Source: Marsupella aquatica
Lineage: Eukaryota > Marchantiophyta
NCBI GenBank assembly: GCA_973895155.1
Contig: OZ316892.1
Span: 4,092,001 to 4,156,000 of the forward strand
Direction: 5' to 3'
DNA length: 64,000 bases
Part shown: positions 62,069-64,000 of the stretch, one piece after another
Layout of the letters: every line of letters begins with the position of its first letter
Position numbering within the stretch: the first letter of the stretch is position 1
Notes under the pieces: model-generated
The model's input: only the letters and a program-made list of their open reading frames with translations
What the model was told of the DNA's origin: nothing
Database searches by the model: none
Translations under genes and position numbers: made by a program

Positions 62069-63103
62069 CTTCCCAAGTCTCGATCGATCGAAAGAGAAGA
62101 GCTAATCAAGACGCGTCCGAGGAACAAATCTACTGACTTCCCAGAATCCCTGTCCCCGTTTCCTCGTTTACTCAATGTCAAGACGATCCAGCAAATCCGG
62201 CGGCTATGCAACAATGGCAGCTGTCTTGAAGCTCGAGTCGGCCCTACAAAACCGGCAAAAAACGGCTGCACCCGAGACCAATTTAAAATCTATAGGGTAT
62301 TTAAAGTGCTCATCACGCAGTAACCCAGAAACGATCCGCATGACAATCTCCAGGTGCCACTTATTGCAGCCAACTCCCAAGTCTGAGGTGGTCATTGCAT
62401 CCAAAGATTTACCTCTTAGGGTAGCAACACAAAACTAAACACAAACACATAGAAAATCCGCGGAAGAAAGATTCTTTCTCGTCTTTACCTAGCCCTCCAG
62501 CATGGTTATAAAGAAATAAAAAGTCTTTCAAGATATTTCCTTCTCTTACAGTAGTCGATCACTAAATCACTTCGCCAACAAAAAGAATCAACAAATGCTA
62601 ATCGTCAGTCTCCGGCCGCGCAGATGTCCCCTTACAACGAGACTCCCCGCTCTGTCTAAGACTAAACTCGAGACCATGGATTACTTCTCCACATCGCCGA
62701 ACATCCGTCAAATGGACGGGGGCACACAAAGACCTAATAGGGGCGAACTACTAGTCTCTCACATCTCACCAAACTCGAAGATCTCCAAAAGACTGCTTCA
62801 AACAGATGAGACCACAAGCGTGTTATCAGCTCGATTGATCGATCGCCAGAGAGAGCTAGAGGGAGATCTTCGGGACCATACCTAATCACACATCGAAGGA
62901 GCGAGAGAGCAACCCGCAGCTGCCGATAGATCACTCCCTTCCGTTCTTTCACTCGCGCGACCGACCAGCAGCACCTCCCTCCATCATTCAAGCATTTTGG
63001 TGGATCGATCTCCTCGAGTCCTCGTCGCCTCGATCGCTGGTCAGTAGAATAGCAGAATCCAACAATTGGAAAGCTGTGACACCTACTCGCAACCTCCGAA
63101 GAA
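62069..63103. other. Upstream region of adenylate kinase
   Basis: About 1 kb containing the presumed promoter and 5' UTR of the kinase gene. Open frames exist on both strands but none has a domain or splice support. Confidence 0.45.
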
Positions 63104-63268
63104 ATGGCAGCCCCTGTGATGTTGGCGTTGTCACAAAATCGTCGTGGAAACCTTCTTAGAGTCTTTACTTCACCAACTTCAGTCAAATGTGCTCACACGA
63201 TTTCTCTGAGCTCGGATCCGATTTCTGCTGTCACGCGGAGTAATCGAAAATTTTCTCGTCTCCCCTAA
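63104..63268 (+). CDS. Small ORF with mitochondrial-presequence-like composition
   Basis: A 54-codon frame with a favourable start context (GAAATGGC). It begins MAAPVMLALSQNRRGNLLRV and continues FTSPTSVKCAHTISLSS. It is rich in Ala, Ser, Arg and Leu and almost free of acidic residues (one Asp), as in mitochondrial targeting peptides. It could be the first exon of a gene whose remainder is beyond the window or lost, or a chance frame. No family recognised. Confidence 0.25.
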   Translation: MAAPVMLALSQNRRGNLLRVFTSPTSVKCAHTISLSSDPISAVTRSNRKFSRLP

Positions 63269-64000
63269 AACAAGAATATGCTCTCATGGACCACAACGTT
63301 GGTCTTTGAAACCCCCATGGACCACAATTCCCAAAATTTGAGTTTAATTACAATAATCTCATGTTTTTCATTCAAATATTTTTTGGTTTTTAGTAGGTGC
63401 TAGAGGAGTAGGTAAGCTACACTTCCATAAAAGTGACCGTGATTTTTTGGCCATTTTGGTTGAATTATTCATCATGGAATTATTCATCATATTAGGTTAA
63501 TTTCTATTGCATTAATATGAAATATTAGGGTTTGTGTGCTTTTGTGTCTCCTCCTTCTCTACTTGCCTTTCCAATGACAAACTAAAAATCATTTTCAGAC
63601 TCATGGATCATCAAATAAGCCCAAAACTCCCAAGTACCACCAAAATGTGGTCCACGGGAGCATTTTGTCCAACGTGGTGGTCGATCCAAGCCTCACTGTC
63701 CCGCTAAAAACTTATCGTTTTGTTTTTCAGGATTCTGTTTTTGGCAACTGAAGCCCAGGTCTACCAAGCACGGGAACCATGCAACCCAAATGGACCCTGA
63801 TGCCCTTTACACCTTCACTCGTTGACACCTTTCTTGTAGCCCAGATGACTGTACCCAGCACATGAACCATGCATCTCAAATGGATGTAGACATCCTTTAC
63901 ATGTTCATTTGTTGACACCCTTCTTGTAGCAGAAAATGTTTCAGTTTTCAATAGACTAATTATAGATTTATCTATAAACTCACATGTTTTTTTATGCTCT
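63269..64000. other. Right-edge non-coding region with a two-copy repeat
   Basis: No gene recognised. A diverged tandem pair of about 92 bp lies at 63760-63935: AGCACGGGAACCATGCA..CAAATGGA..CCTTTACA..GTTGACACCTTTCTTGTAGC and its second copy. Confidence 0.6.

Noticed and set aside
62734-63186. A 150-codon minus-strand frame upstream of adenylate kinase
   Set aside because: No recognisable domain or splice context, and it overlaps the antisense small ORF with better start context; likely open by chance.

Overview
This window is nuclear DNA from a land plant. Four conserved single-copy genes have plant-type exon structures (GT..AG introns, mostly about 100-350 bp), and between them lie large amounts of decayed transposable elements and tandem repeats. 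The orthologues (THP1/PCID2, CNOT11, ATXR2, cytosolic adenylate kinase) are plant-like. I cannot fix the species. A bryophyte or other non-seed plant is possible but not proven.

Layout: (1) 1-3432, minus strand: THP1/PCID2-like TREX-2 subunit, complete at its 5' end and running off the left edge in its 13th exon. (2) 3.5-15 kb: repeats, a decayed multi-exon DDE transposase gene carrying a SAP-like motif (7.7-11.1 kb), GCAGC-rich minisatellites and a tRNA-derived SINE-like unit. (3) 15681-19711, plus strand: a complete 11-exon CNOT11 gene (CCR4-NOT complex). (4) 19.7-27.8 kb: no convincing gene, but several tandem arrays, notably a 2-kb satellite with a 68-bp monomer and 136-bp dimer. (5) 27.87-52.51 kb: a nested stack. 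A short non-autonomous TIR element is split by a Ty1/copia retrotransposon (LTRs 27887-28230 and 51432-51779, target duplication CGAAC). The copia element is itself split in its protease region by a 17.2-kb DNA transposon (30867-48069, 22-bp TIRs, target duplication ATTT). Inside that transposon lie further retroelement remains. (6) 53328-58338, minus strand: a complete 16-exon ATXR2-like SET-domain gene. (7) 58.4-61.3 kb: repeats and a foldback element. (8) 61334-62068, minus strand: an intronless adenylate kinase gene.

The most unusual item is the 17.2-kb transposon. Its left arm carries a broken transposase gene (minus strand) with a D..D..E/D-type core of the kind seen in plant DUF7869-like proteins. 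Its right arm carries a plus-strand gene that appears to join a ParB-like domain, a beta-class N6/N4 DNA-methyltransferase-like domain (motif I recognisable, catalytic DPPY position replaced) and an FCP1-like phosphatase domain. Two GT..AG introns join the methyltransferase and phosphatase exons exactly in frame, which suggests one polypeptide. The two genes diverge from a central region containing 72-bp tandem repeats, each with an imperfect palindrome. This looks like a DNA-modifying, possibly host-chromatin-interacting transposon cargo; function is inference only.

All exon coordinates come from reading splice signals, reading-frame phase and family similarity by eye. No alignment or database search was run.
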